From: Cyanobium sp. Cruz CV13-4-11
GTDB lineage: Bacteria > Cyanobacteriota > Cyanobacteriia > PCC-6307 > Cyanobiaceae
Direction of reading: 5' to 3'
Assembly: GCF_024346055.1 (NCBI RefSeq)
Contig: NZ_JAGQCH010000018.1
Coordinates: forward strand, 1-63,945
Length of the DNA: 63,945 bases
A program made the position numbers and the translations under genes. This document shows, piece by piece, positions 44,990-53,736 of this stretch; within the stretch, counting starts at the first letter, position 1, and the number at the start of each line of letters is the position of its first letter. The notes under the pieces were generated by a model. It was not told where the DNA came from, did no database searches, and saw only the letters and a list, made by a program, of their open reading frames with translations.

Positions 44990-46996
44990 TTACGGAGCGG
45001 TCAGCGCGCCGTTCGGCCCGCTGGCCCGCCAGCCTGGCGGCAGGGAGGCTCCGGTTGGCCCAGGTCCACTGAGCCACACCTGCCGCGGCCCGTGGGCCAG
45101 CAGGGCGCGATGGTCGGCGGGCCGGGGGCGGAACCCCAGCCACACAGATTCCGCGGCCCTCTCTGAGGAGGCCGCCGGCAAGCCCGCTCGCCAGCTCGCC
45201 AGCGACTGCCGATCAGGCAGCAGCAGCCAGCGCTGACGGCCCAGCTGCAGGCGCAGGGCGTGGCTGTCCATGGCCAGAGCCTCCACCGCCAGCCCCCGGC
45301 TCGCCAGCCGCTGCCCGGCCGCCAAAGGGGCCGCCCCATCGCCGTAGGCCACCACCCGGGCCGCCAGACGGCTCCAGCAGGCCGGATCAGCGCCCGCCAC
45401 CGGATCCAGCAGCAAGGTCCAGTCGAAGCGGGCCACCCCGAGGGCCTGGGCCAGCTGGCCGGCCTGGCGGCAGCTGAACCCGTCGGCGCGGGTGCTGACC
45501 AGGGCGGCGCGGCCGCGGTGCCGGGCGAGCACCAGGTCACGGGCGGGGCCCCCCACCCCCTGGTGCACCAGCAGCAGCTGGTCGCCGCCCAGCAGCACCA
45601 GATGCACCGCCAGCACCCCGACGCCCAGGCCGGCGGCCAGAAGCCGCCGGCGCCGGCCCAGTCCGGGCAGCACCAGGCCCAGCAGGGCCAGCGTGAACAG
45701 CAGCACCAGCAGGGGCAGGGGCCGGCCGCTCTGCCACTGGGCCAGGGGAAGGCCGGCGACGGCGTGGGCGAGCTGGTGGAGTAACCCGGCCAGCCAGCCG
45801 AGGGGCAGCAGCAACGGCGCCAGCAGGGCCGGCAGCAGCACGGCCACCAGCGCCAGGGCCATGGCCCCGAGGGTGAGTGGCGTGAGCAGCGGGGCCGCCA
45901 GCAGGTTGGCCGGCACGGCATAGAGCGGCACCACACCGAAGTGAAGCAGTTGCAGCGGCAGGGTCCAGAGGCTGGCCGCCACCGGCACCGCCAGGGCGGG
46001 CGCCAGCCAGGCCGCCCACCGGGGGGCGGTGTTCGAGGAACCACCAGGAAGTCGCCGGACCAGGGCCTGCTCCAGGGGCCTGGCCGTCAGCACCAGGCCG
46101 GCGGTGGCGGCGGCGCTCAGCTGGAAACCGACGTCGTGCAGCCAGGCCGGCCGCAGCAGCAGCATGCCCGCCAGGCTCAGGCCCAGGAGTCCGAGGGGGC
46201 GGGCCCGCCGGCCGCTTTCGAGCAGCACCAGGGCGATGGCCCCCATCAGCACCGCCCGCACCACTGAGGGCTGGGCCCCGGCCAGCATCAGGAACAGGGC
46301 AATGGCGCCACCGCCCAGGGCCAGTCGCGTCCAGCGGCCGAGCCCCCTGCCGATGGCCAGCACCGCCCCCAGCAGGACGCTGAGATGGAATCCCGAGGCC
46401 GCCAGAGCATGGGAGAGGCCGGCAACGCGGAAGTCGGCGCGCAGCTCCGCCGGCAGGGGCACCACGGCACTGCCCAGCACCAGGGCCGCCAGCAGGCCGC
46501 CCCGTTCCGGACCCGCCCCGACCACGAACCGGTCGGCGATGCTGCGGCGCAGGTCGGCGATCGGGGTGGCGGGCCGGCGCAGCACCTCCAGATGCTCCAC
46601 CGCCAGGCGGGTCCAGCTGCCCTGGCGGGCCAGGCGCTCGGCCGGCCCGGCCAGCAGCGGATGGGGGGCCGGCCGGGGGCGCCGCAGCTGACCGCTCACC
46701 CGCACGCCCCAGCCCTCACGCAACGCCGGACAGGTGCGGAAGCTCAGCTCGCTGCGGCCCCCCGCCGTCTGCAGCAGGACCCGACAGGGTCCGGCCTGAC
46801 CGGCGGGGGCGGCCTCGGCAGCCGCGCTGGCCACCGGATCACTCAAGAGCTGTCCCGTCAGGATCGCCGGCTGGGGCCCATCCCCACCGGCGAGCAGCCG
46901 CAGCGGATCCCCGGCGGTGGGCTGGAGCGGCCGCAGCTGGGCCTGCAGCAGCACCAGGAGCAGCAGCAGCAGCGGCAGCAGGGGGGAACGGAGCAT
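44990..46996 (-). CDS. comEC: ComEC/Rec2-family DNA uptake channel
   Basis: About 668 residues. N-terminal membrane helix, then an OB-like DUF4131 region (SELSFRTCPALREGWGVRVS) and the competence domain with signature motifs SHALAASGFHLSVL and GAQPSVVRAVLMG. HDVGFQLSAAATAGL and many membrane helices follow. The C terminus corresponds to the beta-lactamase-like part, but the metal-binding HxxxDH is not visible (GGDQLLLVHQGVGGPARD), so a nuclease activity there is doubtful. ATG 46996 matches the start of the first helix. Implies, but does not prove, natural transformation. Confidence 0.88.
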   Translation of the reverse strand: MLRSPLLPLLLLLLVLLQAQLRPLQPTAGDPLRLLAGGDGPQPAILTGQLLSDPVASAAAEAAPAGQAGPCRVLLQTAGGRSELSFRTCPALREGWGVRVSGQLRRPRPAPHPLLAGPAERLARQGSWTRLAVEHLEVLRRPATPIADLRRSIADRFVVGAGPERGGLLAALVLGSAVVPLPAELRADFRVAGLSHALAASGFHLSVLLGAVLAIGRGLGRWTRLALGGGAIALFLMLAGAQPSVVRAVLMGAIALVLLESGRRARPLGLLGLSLAGMLLLRPAWLHDVGFQLSAAATAGLVLTARPLEQALVRRLPGGSSNTAPRWAAWLAPALAVPVAASLWTLPLQLLHFGVVPLYAVPANLLAAPLLTPLTLGAMALALVAVLLPALLAPLLLPLGWLAGLLHQLAHAVAGLPLAQWQSGRPLPLLVLLFTLALLGLVLPGLGRRRRLLAAGLGVGVLAVHLVLLGGDQLLLVHQGVGGPARDLVLARHRGRAALVSTRADGFSCRQAGQLAQALGVARFDWTLLLDPVAGADPACWSRLAARVVAYGDGAAPLAAGQRLASRGLAVEALAMDSHALRLQLGRQRWLLLPDRQSLASWRAGLPAASSERAAESVWLGFRPRPADHRALLAHGPRQVWLSGPGPTGASLPPGWRASGPNGALTAP

Positions 46997-47179
46997 GCTC
47001 CAGGGTTCCCGCCGGCGGCGATGGCCCCCGGCGATCGTGCCCCCAGGGGGCGGTGCCGCCGACCAGGCTGGAGAGACTTCTTTACAGCCTGTACAGGTTG
47101 GCGAACCACGCCGAAGCACAGGCGCCACCGTCGAGGCAACGCCGGCACCGTTCCCAGGACCGGCGAGGCGAACGCCTGA

Positions 47180-48085
47180 TCAGCCAGAGGGCTGGCCGGA
47201 GGGCGCCAGCTGCCCCTGCTGCCATTTCAGGAACAGGCTGGTGACGATCACCGTGATCAGCACGTAGGAGAGGATCCCGGGAACCAGATCGGGCAGGCCT
47301 TTGCCGTAGGTCAGGGCCAGCTGGGCCGCCAGACCCGTGTTGCGCATGCCCGTCACCAGGGCCACGGTGCGTCGCTCCAGTGGGTCCGCGCCGGCCAGGC
47401 CATAGCCGATCGCCAGGCTGAGCGCGCAGAGGGCGGCCATGGCGACCAGGCCCACCAGATTCTGCTGCAGAAAGGGCAGCAGCTGCTTACCGCTGAGCAC
47501 CACCAGCGCCACCATCATCAGCAGCAGCAGCACCGTGGCCAGGCTGCCGAGGGCCTGGCTGCAGCGCTGGGCCAGCTGCGGCTTCCATTGGCCCAACAGG
47601 ATGCCGGCGATCACCGGCAGCACCTGCACCTTCAGCACCTGGGCCGCCACCTGGGCCGGGGTGATTCCCCACTCCACCATCTCCCAGCCGCGCAGTCCGG
47701 CGCCGGTACGGAACACGACCTCCAGCAGCGGAATCGTGACGATGGCCAGCAGCGCCGCCGCAATCTGCAGCCGCGCCGCGAGCTCGGCGGTGCCGCCACT
47801 GCTGCGCACCCGGAACAGGATCAACGGGGCGCTGGGACAGGCCAGCATCAGGCCCATGGCCACCCAGGCCGGCCGGCTCACAAGGCCATGCAGGGGCAGC
47901 AGCACCAGCGCCAGACCCGCCAGGGGCACCAGCAGGCAGGTGCCGAGCACCACGCGCCAGAGGAAGGCGGGGCGATCCCTGAGCAGCAGGAACGGGTACT
48001 GCTTCAGCCCCAGACCGAGGCTGAACATCAGGGTCACGATGGTGGCCGTGACAAGAAGGGAGGCGGCCTGGGGCATGGAGGTCAA
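47180..48085 (-). CDS. Bile acid:sodium symporter-family transporter (BASS/SLC10-like)
   Basis: A 301-residue protein with about nine membrane helices. Family blocks include TLMFSLGLGLKQYPF and ACPSAPLILFRVRSSGGTAELAA, where the ligand- and sodium-binding crossover helix lies. LVTGMRNTGLAAQLALTY is the second crossover. Relatives carry bile acids, pyruvate, sulfated steroids and other organic anions with sodium. Here it is the last gene of the sulfatase operon, overlapping DUF202 by 4 bp, which suggests a sulfated organic anion as substrate. That is inference. Confidence 0.82.
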   Translation of the reverse strand: MTSMPQAASLLVTATIVTLMFSLGLGLKQYPFLLLRDRPAFLWRVVLGTCLLVPLAGLALVLLPLHGLVSRPAWVAMGLMLACPSAPLILFRVRSSGGTAELAARLQIAAALLAIVTIPLLEVVFRTGAGLRGWEMVEWGITPAQVAAQVLKVQVLPVIAGILLGQWKPQLAQRCSQALGSLATVLLLLMMVALVVLSGKQLLPFLQQNLVGLVAMAALCALSLAIGYGLAGADPLERRTVALVTGMRNTGLAAQLALTYGKGLPDLVPGILSYVLITVIVTSLFLKWQQGQLAPSGQPSG

Positions 48086-48468
48086 CCGAGAGGGGAACCG
48101 ATCACCAGCAGCGCAAACGCGACAACACCGATGAGTGTGAGTGCGATGGCCGTCAGGGTGCTGATCGAACGCTGATCGGCATAGAGAAAGTCGTCACGCC
48201 GGATTAGCTTGAGTGTGCGCAGGTGCTGGCGGGTGGCCGCCGCCATCGCCAGGATGCCGACCAGAATGAACCCCATGGACACCAGCCGCACACTCAGGCC
48301 GGCATGGGCACTGCGATCGAAGCGGCTGCTGTTGATGGCGCCGATGATCTTGTCGAGGCCGAAGCCGAAGCTGATCAGCGAGAGGCAGGTGCGGATCCAG
48401 GCCATCAACGTGCGCTCGGCGGCCGCCCGGTTGCGCTCCTTGGCCAGTTCGTTGTTGAGGTTCGCCAT
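48082..48468 (-). CDS. DUF202 membrane protein (YidH-like)
   Basis: 128 residues. The DUF202 hallmark is present near the N terminus: ELAKERNRAAAERTLMAWIRTCLSLISFGFG (ERNRAAAERTLMAWIRT). Three membrane helices follow. Function unknown; relatives often occur beside sulfatases or other membrane enzymes. Its start overlaps the DUF1622 stop (TGATG) and its stop overlaps the transporter start (ATGA). Confidence 0.88.
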   Translation of the reverse strand: MANLNNELAKERNRAAAERTLMAWIRTCLSLISFGFGLDKIIGAINSSRFDRSAHAGLSVRLVSMGFILVGILAMAAATRQHLRTLKLIRRDDFLYADQRSISTLTAIALTLIGVVAFALLVIGSPLG

Positions 48469-48899
48469 CAGGAATAAGAGGTGTCGGTGGGAGAACCCGG
48501 CTGGTTCTGTTGGCGCTGGGCCTCCTCGAACTTCAGCTCCAGTTCCACTTCCCGGCCCAGGAAGATGTTGAGGAAGGTGCGGATCACGGCGATGACTCCC
48601 AGTTGGATCAGGTTCTGGTTGGAGGGTGCCGTGGTGGTGGCGACGATATCGGCGGCCAATTGAAACTCCAGGGCCATCGACAGCCAGCTGCCGAAGGTGA
48701 GCCGGAGGCTGTTGAATCGCCGCCCCTGGGATTGGCGCCCGTGGCCCAGGAGCTGCGACTGGCGCAGGGTCTGACGAACGCTGAGGCGCAGCGTGGCCGC
48801 AAACCCCAGCGCCACGCACACCAGCGACACGCCCTCCAGCAAGACCCGCAGTCCGATGGCGAAGCGGTCGATCCACTCCAGCAGCGGGATGTCCAGCAT
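48468..48899 (-). CDS. DUF1622 membrane protein
   Basis: 143 residues. Two or three membrane helices, with LRLTFGSWLSMALEFQLAAD and LIQLGVIAVIRTFLNIFLGREVELEL as conserved DUF1622 blocks. The C terminus is polar (EEAQRQQNQPGSPTDTS). Unknown role. Three bases after the formylglycine-generating enzyme and overlapping DUF202. Confidence 0.85.
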   Translation of the reverse strand: MLDIPLLEWIDRFAIGLRVLLEGVSLVCVALGFAATLRLSVRQTLRQSQLLGHGRQSQGRRFNSLRLTFGSWLSMALEFQLAADIVATTTAPSNQNLIQLGVIAVIRTFLNIFLGREVELELKFEEAQRQQNQPGSPTDTSYS

Positions 48900-48902
48900 G
48901 GT

Positions 48903-49820
48903 TCAGCTCCTCACGAGACAACGAAAGCCCATGTGGCAGGTGGAGGTGTCGATCCCCTGGGCCATGCGAGCGGCGGGCCGGTAGCGGCGGCAGTAGCTCG
49001 GAGCACAGAGAAAGGACCCGCCCTTCACCACCTTGCGGGGAAGACGGCCGTGCTGGGAGCCGAGATCGATGCTGGCTTGCCGGCAACATCCCCCGGGCTG
49101 GTCGACGGTGGCGGCGTGGGTGCCGTACCAGTCGTCGGTCCACTCCCAGACGTTGCCGATCATGTCGAGCAGGCCGTAGCCGTTCGGCGGGAAAGCCCCC
49201 ACCGGCGAGGTGCGCTCCCAGCCGTCGAGCAGGCTGTTGTGGTGCGGGAAGTCCCCCTGGAAGGTGTTGGCCATGGGCCGGCCGCCGGGATGCAGCTCGT
49301 CCCCCCAGGCGAATTCGCCCTGCTCCCTGCCGCCGCGGGCGGCCCATTCCCACTCGGGCTCAGCCGGCAACTGCTTGCCGGCCCAGGCCGCATAGGCCGC
49401 CGCATCGGCGTGGGCCACGTGCACCACGGGGTGGTGGTCCCGGGCCCTGATGGAGCTGCCCGGGCCTTCGGGATGGCGCCAGCAGGCCCCCGGCAGGTAC
49501 TGCCACCAGCGGTAGGGATCACCCGTGCCGATCGGTCCGGGCGGTGGCACGAACACGATCGAGGCCGGCGCCAGCAGCTCCGGCAGGGCGTCGGGATAGG
49601 CGGCCGGATCGGCCGGCTGCTCGGCCACGGTGACGTGGCCGGTGGCCTTGACGAACTTGCGGAACTGGGCGTTGGTGACCGGAGCGCGGTCGATCCAGAA
49701 CCCCGCCACCGCCACCCGGTGGGCCGGGGCCTCCTCCGGGTAGTGGTGGTCGGAGCCCATCAGGAAGGAACCTGCGGGGATCCAGACCATGTCCCGCGCC
49801 GGGGGGCGCCCCGGCGTCAT
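48903..49820 (-). CDS. Formylglycine-generating enzyme-family protein (sulfatase activator)
   Basis: About 305 residues. VWIPAGSFLMGSDHHYPEEAP, FWIDRAPVTNAQFRKF, PAEPEWEWAARGG, NGYGLLDMIGNVWEWTDDWYG and the C-terminal KGGSFLCAPSYCRRYRPAAR are diagnostic. Both copper-binding/active-site cysteines (C in FLCAPSYC) are kept, so it can probably oxidise a sulfatase cysteine to formylglycine. It lies 28 bp after the arylsulfatase whose activation motif it would recognise. No signal peptide is visible. An in-frame ATG at 49835 is an alternative start. Confidence 0.9.
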   Translation of the reverse strand: MTPGRPPARDMVWIPAGSFLMGSDHHYPEEAPAHRVAVAGFWIDRAPVTNAQFRKFVKATGHVTVAEQPADPAAYPDALPELLAPASIVFVPPPGPIGTGDPYRWWQYLPGACWRHPEGPGSSIRARDHHPVVHVAHADAAAYAAWAGKQLPAEPEWEWAARGGREQGEFAWGDELHPGGRPMANTFQGDFPHHNSLLDGWERTSPVGAFPPNGYGLLDMIGNVWEWTDDWYGTHAATVDQPGGCCRQASIDLGSQHGRLPRKVVKGGSFLCAPSYCRRYRPAARMAQGIDTSTCHMGFRCLVRS

Positions 49821-49848
49821 GACAGCGGCCTGCACAGTGACGGGCCCC

Positions 49849-51366
49849 TCAGTGGCCGCCGCTGGCGGCGGAGGCCAGCTTCTCCATCACATCCCCCAGC
49901 GAGAAGCTGGCCGCTTTCTGGCGGGGTGGATAGGCCTGGAACGTGGCCAGGAAGCGACCCACGATCGTCTGGGCCGGCACCAGGGCAAAGGCGTGGTCGA
50001 GCATCCAGTCCCAATAGGTGTTGGAGGTGACGTCCGCCCGTTCGTAGGGGTCGGTGAGCAGGTTGAAGATCTTCGGCAGGCGCAGAACGATGAACGGCTC
50101 GGCCCAGATCTGGCAGGTGCCGGGCTGGCGCTGCTCCATGAACACGAACTTCCAGTTGTCGTAGCGCAGGCCGGTGAGATCGCCGTCGTCGGAGAAGTAG
50201 AAGAATTCCACCCGGGGGCTCTTGTCGCTCTGGCCGGTCCAGTAGTCGAGCATGTTGTAGCCGTCCAGGTGGATCTTGAAGGTCTTGGCGCCCACCGTGT
50301 GGCCCTCAAGGAGCTTCTGCTTGATCTCCGGTTCGCCAGCGGCCGCCAGCAGCGTGGGCAGCCAGTCGAGATGGCTGACGATGCCGGTGAACAGGGTTCC
50401 CGGGGCGATCTTGCCTGGCCAGCGCACCAGGGCCGGCACCCGATAAGCCCCTTCCCAGTTGGAGTTCTTCTCGTTGCGGAAGGGGGTCATGCCGGCATCG
50501 GGCCAGCTGTTCATGTGGGGCCCGTTGTCGGTGCTGTACATCACGATCGTGTCATCGGTGACGCCCAGCTCATCGAGCAGGTCGAGCATCTCGCCGATGC
50601 AATTGTCGTGATAGATCATCACGTCGTGGTACTCCGACTGCCACCGCCCCGCCTGGCCGACGTCCTGGGGACGGGCATGGGTGCGGAAGTGCATGTGGGT
50701 GGTGTTGAACCACACGAAGAAGGGCTCTCCCGAGGCCACGGCATCGCGGATGAAGCGCTTGGCTTCGACGAGGAACTCCTCGTCGCAGTTCTGCATCCGC
50801 TGCTTGGTGAGCGGACCGGTGTTCTCGATGCGCTGGGTGCCATCGCCGTTGGCCCAGCTGTGCAGCACGCCGCGGGGGCCGAAGTTCTTCTTGAAGTCGG
50901 GGAAGTCTTCCGGCTTGGGATAGTCGGGCAGTTCCGGCTCCTCCTCGGCGTTGAGGTGGTAAAGGTTGCCGAAGAACTCATCGAAACCGTGCATCGTCGG
51001 CAGATGCTCGTCGCGGTCGCCGAAGTGGTTCTTGCCGAACTGGCCGGTGCGGTAGCCCAGGGGCTGCAGCAGCTCGGCGATGGTGGGATCCTCGGCGCGA
51101 TAGCCGATTTCGGCACCCGGCAGACCCACCTTGCTGAGGCCGGTGCGGAACACGCTCTGGCCGGAGATGAAGGCCGCCCGGCCGGCGGTGCAGCTCTGCT
51201 CGGCGTAGTAATGGATGAAGCGGCCGCCCTCGGTGGCGACCCGGTCGATGTTGGGGGTCTGGTACCCCATCAGGCCGTCGCTGTAGCAGCTGAGGTTGCT
51301 CTGGCCGATGTCATCGCCCCAGAGGATGAGGATGTTGGGCTGACCGTTGGGCATGGCGGGGAACAC
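49849..51366 (-). CDS. Arylsulfatase-type sulfatase
   Basis: A 505-residue alkaline-phosphatase-fold hydrolase of sulfate esters. The calcium-site aspartates are in ILILWGDDIGQ (D18, D19). The formylglycine motif C-T-A-G-R is at C59-R63 in EQSCTAGRAAFISGQ, the cysteine form needing FGE. GQFGKNHFGD, NTTHMHF, YSTDNGPH and NEKNSNWEGAYRVP complete the active site. There is no N-terminal signal peptide, so it likely acts in the cytoplasm on imported esters. First gene of a five-gene operon, divergent from an AraC-type regulator 79 bp away. Confidence 0.93.
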   Translation of the reverse strand: MFPAMPNGQPNILILWGDDIGQSNLSCYSDGLMGYQTPNIDRVATEGGRFIHYYAEQSCTAGRAAFISGQSVFRTGLSKVGLPGAEIGYRAEDPTIAELLQPLGYRTGQFGKNHFGDRDEHLPTMHGFDEFFGNLYHLNAEEEPELPDYPKPEDFPDFKKNFGPRGVLHSWANGDGTQRIENTGPLTKQRMQNCDEEFLVEAKRFIRDAVASGEPFFVWFNTTHMHFRTHARPQDVGQAGRWQSEYHDVMIYHDNCIGEMLDLLDELGVTDDTIVMYSTDNGPHMNSWPDAGMTPFRNEKNSNWEGAYRVPALVRWPGKIAPGTLFTGIVSHLDWLPTLLAAAGEPEIKQKLLEGHTVGAKTFKIHLDGYNMLDYWTGQSDKSPRVEFFYFSDDGDLTGLRYDNWKFVFMEQRQPGTCQIWAEPFIVLRLPKIFNLLTDPYERADVTSNTYWDWMLDHAFALVPAQTIVGRFLATFQAYPPRQKAASFSLGDVMEKLASAASGGH

Positions 51367-51413
51367 CCGGCGGGTGAGGAAGTGGGCTAGGAAGAGGGCT
51401 CAGGTCCCCCGAT

Positions 51414-51423
51414 GTCACGTGAC
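51414..51423. promoter_or_regulatory. Perfect palindrome in the sulfatase/regulator divergent region
   Basis: GTCACGTGAC between the arylsulfatase start (51366) and the regulator start (51446). A ten-base perfect palindrome in a divergent promoter region is a candidate regulator site. AraC proteins often use direct repeats, so it might belong to another regulator. Confidence 0.4.
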
Positions 51424-51445
51424 GGACGCCACGCCTTCGGGGGAC

Positions 51446-52471
51446 ATGCCCCTAAAGGATGCACAGAGCGGAGCGATCCGAACACTCAAAAAGTGCGGTT
51501 CCGCTGCTCCCGTCTCCCGTTCCATCCAGGACATCGCCCGCCTGGAAGGGGTGCTCAGCAGCCTGCTGCCCGTGCAGCTCACCCAGCTCGCCGGAGGACA
51601 GCTCCGTAGCGAGCTGCTGGCCCTCGACCTCGGTGCGCTCCAGGTCCTGCGGCTGCGCTTCGACCGGCCCCTGCACGGGGGTGGGCCCAAACCCAAAGGC
51701 CGCCAACTGATCGCCCTTGACCTCGAGGAGAACCCCGGCCAGAGCGTGATGCGCTCCCATGGGCTGGAGCTGCCGGCCACGGCGTTCTTCGGCCTGGCCG
51801 CCGGCGGGGAGATCCACCTCACCACCCCCGAACGCTGCAGCCTGGCGTTGCTGAGCCTGGATCGGGAGAGGTTCCTGCAGTGGGCCTGCGAGCTGGGCGC
51901 GCCGGGCCTGGAGGAGCCGCTGGAGGGTGTCAACTGGCAGGCGATCGATCCGCGGCGCTTCGAACGGGTGAAGGCCTGCCTGCGCCGGATCTTCCGCCTT
52001 GCCGTGCGGTCTCCCGCCCTGATGGAGGATCCGACGACCCGCCGGCGGCTGTGCGGAGATCTGGTGCCCCTGCTGGTGGAGGCCCTGGTGCACCGCAGCG
52101 GCCACGGCGGGCGGCTGGCCCGGCCGCCGGCTCGGATCGAGCTGGTGAAGGCCGCCCAGGCCTGGATGGCGGAGCATCCCCACGAGCCGATCAGCCTCGA
52201 TGGGCTCTGCCGCCAGGTGGTGGCCGGTCGGCGCAGCCTGCTGCAGGGATTCCAGGAGCACCTGGGCATGGGCCCGATGGCCTACCTCAAGATCCGTCGC
52301 CTGCACGGCGTGCGCCAGGCCCTGCTGCGTGCCGATCCGCAGGCGACGACGATCTCCCAGCTGGCCGCTCAGTGGGGATTCATGAACGCGGGGCACTTCG
52401 CCCGCGACTACCGCGCCCTCTTCGGCGAGCCTCCCAGCACGAGCCTCAGGGCAGAGGGTGCCAACCGCTGA
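51446..52471 (+). CDS. AraC-family transcriptional regulator
   Basis: 341 residues. The C-terminal 100 residues form the double helix-turn-helix: ISLDGLCRQVVAGRRSLLQGFQEHLG, then AYLKIRRLHGVRQALLR and ISQLAAQWGFMNAGHFARDYRALFGEPP. The N-terminal part may sense a ligand (LDLEENPGQSVMRSHG, then HLTTPERCSLALLSLDRE). It lies divergent from the sulfatase operon, so it likely controls that operon, but this is inferred from position. ATG 51446 is preceded by GGGGG. Confidence 0.88.
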   Translation: MPLKDAQSGAIRTLKKCGSAAPVSRSIQDIARLEGVLSSLLPVQLTQLAGGQLRSELLALDLGALQVLRLRFDRPLHGGGPKPKGRQLIALDLEENPGQSVMRSHGLELPATAFFGLAAGGEIHLTTPERCSLALLSLDRERFLQWACELGAPGLEEPLEGVNWQAIDPRRFERVKACLRRIFRLAVRSPALMEDPTTRRRLCGDLVPLLVEALVHRSGHGGRLARPPARIELVKAAQAWMAEHPHEPISLDGLCRQVVAGRRSLLQGFQEHLGMGPMAYLKIRRLHGVRQALLRADPQATTISQLAAQWGFMNAGHFARDYRALFGEPPSTSLRAEGANR

Positions 52472-52521
52472 GACGCGCCCGGGCACCGCCGGTGCCGGCG
52501 AGTCTGCTTAAGATCCCGTCC

Positions 52522-53550
52522 ATGAATGACCGACCCAGCCGCCTGGTTCGAATCCTGGCGGGCCTGGCCCTGGCCTCGCCTGCCCTCTGGGCGGAGGCCG
52601 CTCAAGCCGCACCGGCACCGGAGCGCCCGTCCCAGGCCACCTGGATCGGCCAGGAGCTGCGCCTGCCGACTGGGGCCCCAGCCTTCGCGGCCGCGCCTGA
52701 GACGGCCCAGGCCGATCCGGTACCAGGGGAGTCGGCCCCGGCCGTGAACCCCTGGAGCGGCACCGTCGAGCTCTACGGCTTCGCACCCCTGCGCACCCTT
52801 GGCACCACCACGATCCGGGGCCAGGAGGCGGAGGTGGACCAGGACCTGGGGGAAGTCCTCGACATCCTGCGGTTCGCCGCCTCCGCCCGCGGCAGCATCG
52901 AAAAGGACCGGGTGGGCCTGCAGGCCGACCTCTGGTACACCAGCCTGGGCGACTCGGCGGCGCGCCTGGTCGGCCCCCGGCAGTTGTTCACGACGACGGC
53001 CGATGTGGGCCAGACCCTGGGGATCTACGACGTCGCCCTCCGCTACCGGTTCGGCGAGCGGGAATCGGCGATCGGCAAGCCCGGCACGTACTCGGTGATC
53101 CCCTATGCCGGTATCCGGCTCATCGATGGCCGCCTGAATCTGGCCGCCTCCCTCGATGGCCCCTTGGGCCGCACCCTGCTGGAGCCCACCCGCAACTTTC
53201 AGCGCACCTGGGTGCAGCCCCTGGTGGGCACCCAGGCCACCGTCTTCCTCTCCCCGCGGCTGCGGGCCTTCGCCCGGGGCGATATCGGCGGCTTTGGTCT
53301 GGCCGGCCAGCAGGACCTCAGCGGCAATGCCCAGGTGGGCCTGGGCTATGCGATCGGGGACAACACCGATCTGAACCTGTCCTGGCGCTACATGGGCCTG
53401 AAATGGAACAACGGGGACCAGCAGGCCAACGGCTTTTCCGTCAACATGAATGGCATCGAAGTGGGCGTGAAGTTCTTCTTCGGCGGCGCTCCCAGGGGCA
53501 CGGCGGTGGCCAGCACGCCGGCGACCCAGGCCACGCCAACGGCACCCTGA
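52522..53550 (+). CDS. Outer-membrane beta-barrel protein
   Basis: 342 residues. A signal peptide (RILAGLALASPALWAEAAQA) is followed by a Pro/Ala-rich linker and then alternating beta strands such as VELYGFAPLRTLG, GLQADLWYTSLG, LRYRFGERES, VIPYAGIRLIDGRLNLAAS and the closing strand GIEVGVKFFFGG, with a terminal aromatic pattern. No known porin family named. It follows the AraC gene by 50 bp on the same strand and may let the operon's substrate through the outer membrane. Confidence 0.65.
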   Translation: MNDRPSRLVRILAGLALASPALWAEAAQAAPAPERPSQATWIGQELRLPTGAPAFAAAPETAQADPVPGESAPAVNPWSGTVELYGFAPLRTLGTTTIRGQEAEVDQDLGEVLDILRFAASARGSIEKDRVGLQADLWYTSLGDSAARLVGPRQLFTTTADVGQTLGIYDVALRYRFGERESAIGKPGTYSVIPYAGIRLIDGRLNLAASLDGPLGRTLLEPTRNFQRTWVQPLVGTQATVFLSPRLRAFARGDIGGFGLAGQQDLSGNAQVGLGYAIGDNTDLNLSWRYMGLKWNNGDQQANGFSVNMNGIEVGVKFFFGGAPRGTAVASTPATQATPTAP

Positions 53551-53553
53551 GCC

Positions 53554-53736
53554 TCAGAAACTCGGCAGCTTGAGCATCAGCTCACACAGCTGGGGGCTGG
53601 GCAGCTCCTGACCCAGAAGGGGGGCCACCAGGGCGGCCAGGGGCCGCAGCCGGCAGGGCCAGATGGCCCGCTCGGTGAGGCGGCCGGCCTGGAAGGCGCC
53701 GAGCACCAGCACCCCCACCAGCAGGGTGCGCTTCAC
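53554..53736 (-). CDS. Small membrane-anchored hypothetical protein
   Basis: 60 residues from GTG 53736. One N-terminal hydrophobic segment ([15 protein letters not shown]), then a basic stretch with a cysteine (WPCRLRPL). The GTG overlaps the glyQ stop (GTGA), which supports real, coupled translation. No family recognised. Confidence 0.5.
   Translation of the reverse strand: MKRTLLVGVLVLGAFQAGRLTERAIWPCRLRPLAALVAPLLGQELPSPQLCELMLKLPSF

Noticed and set aside
49849..51366. The sulfatase as a choline or heparan-type secreted enzyme
   Set aside because: No signal peptide is visible, and the motifs fit only the general sulfatase family, so a specific substrate cannot be claimed.
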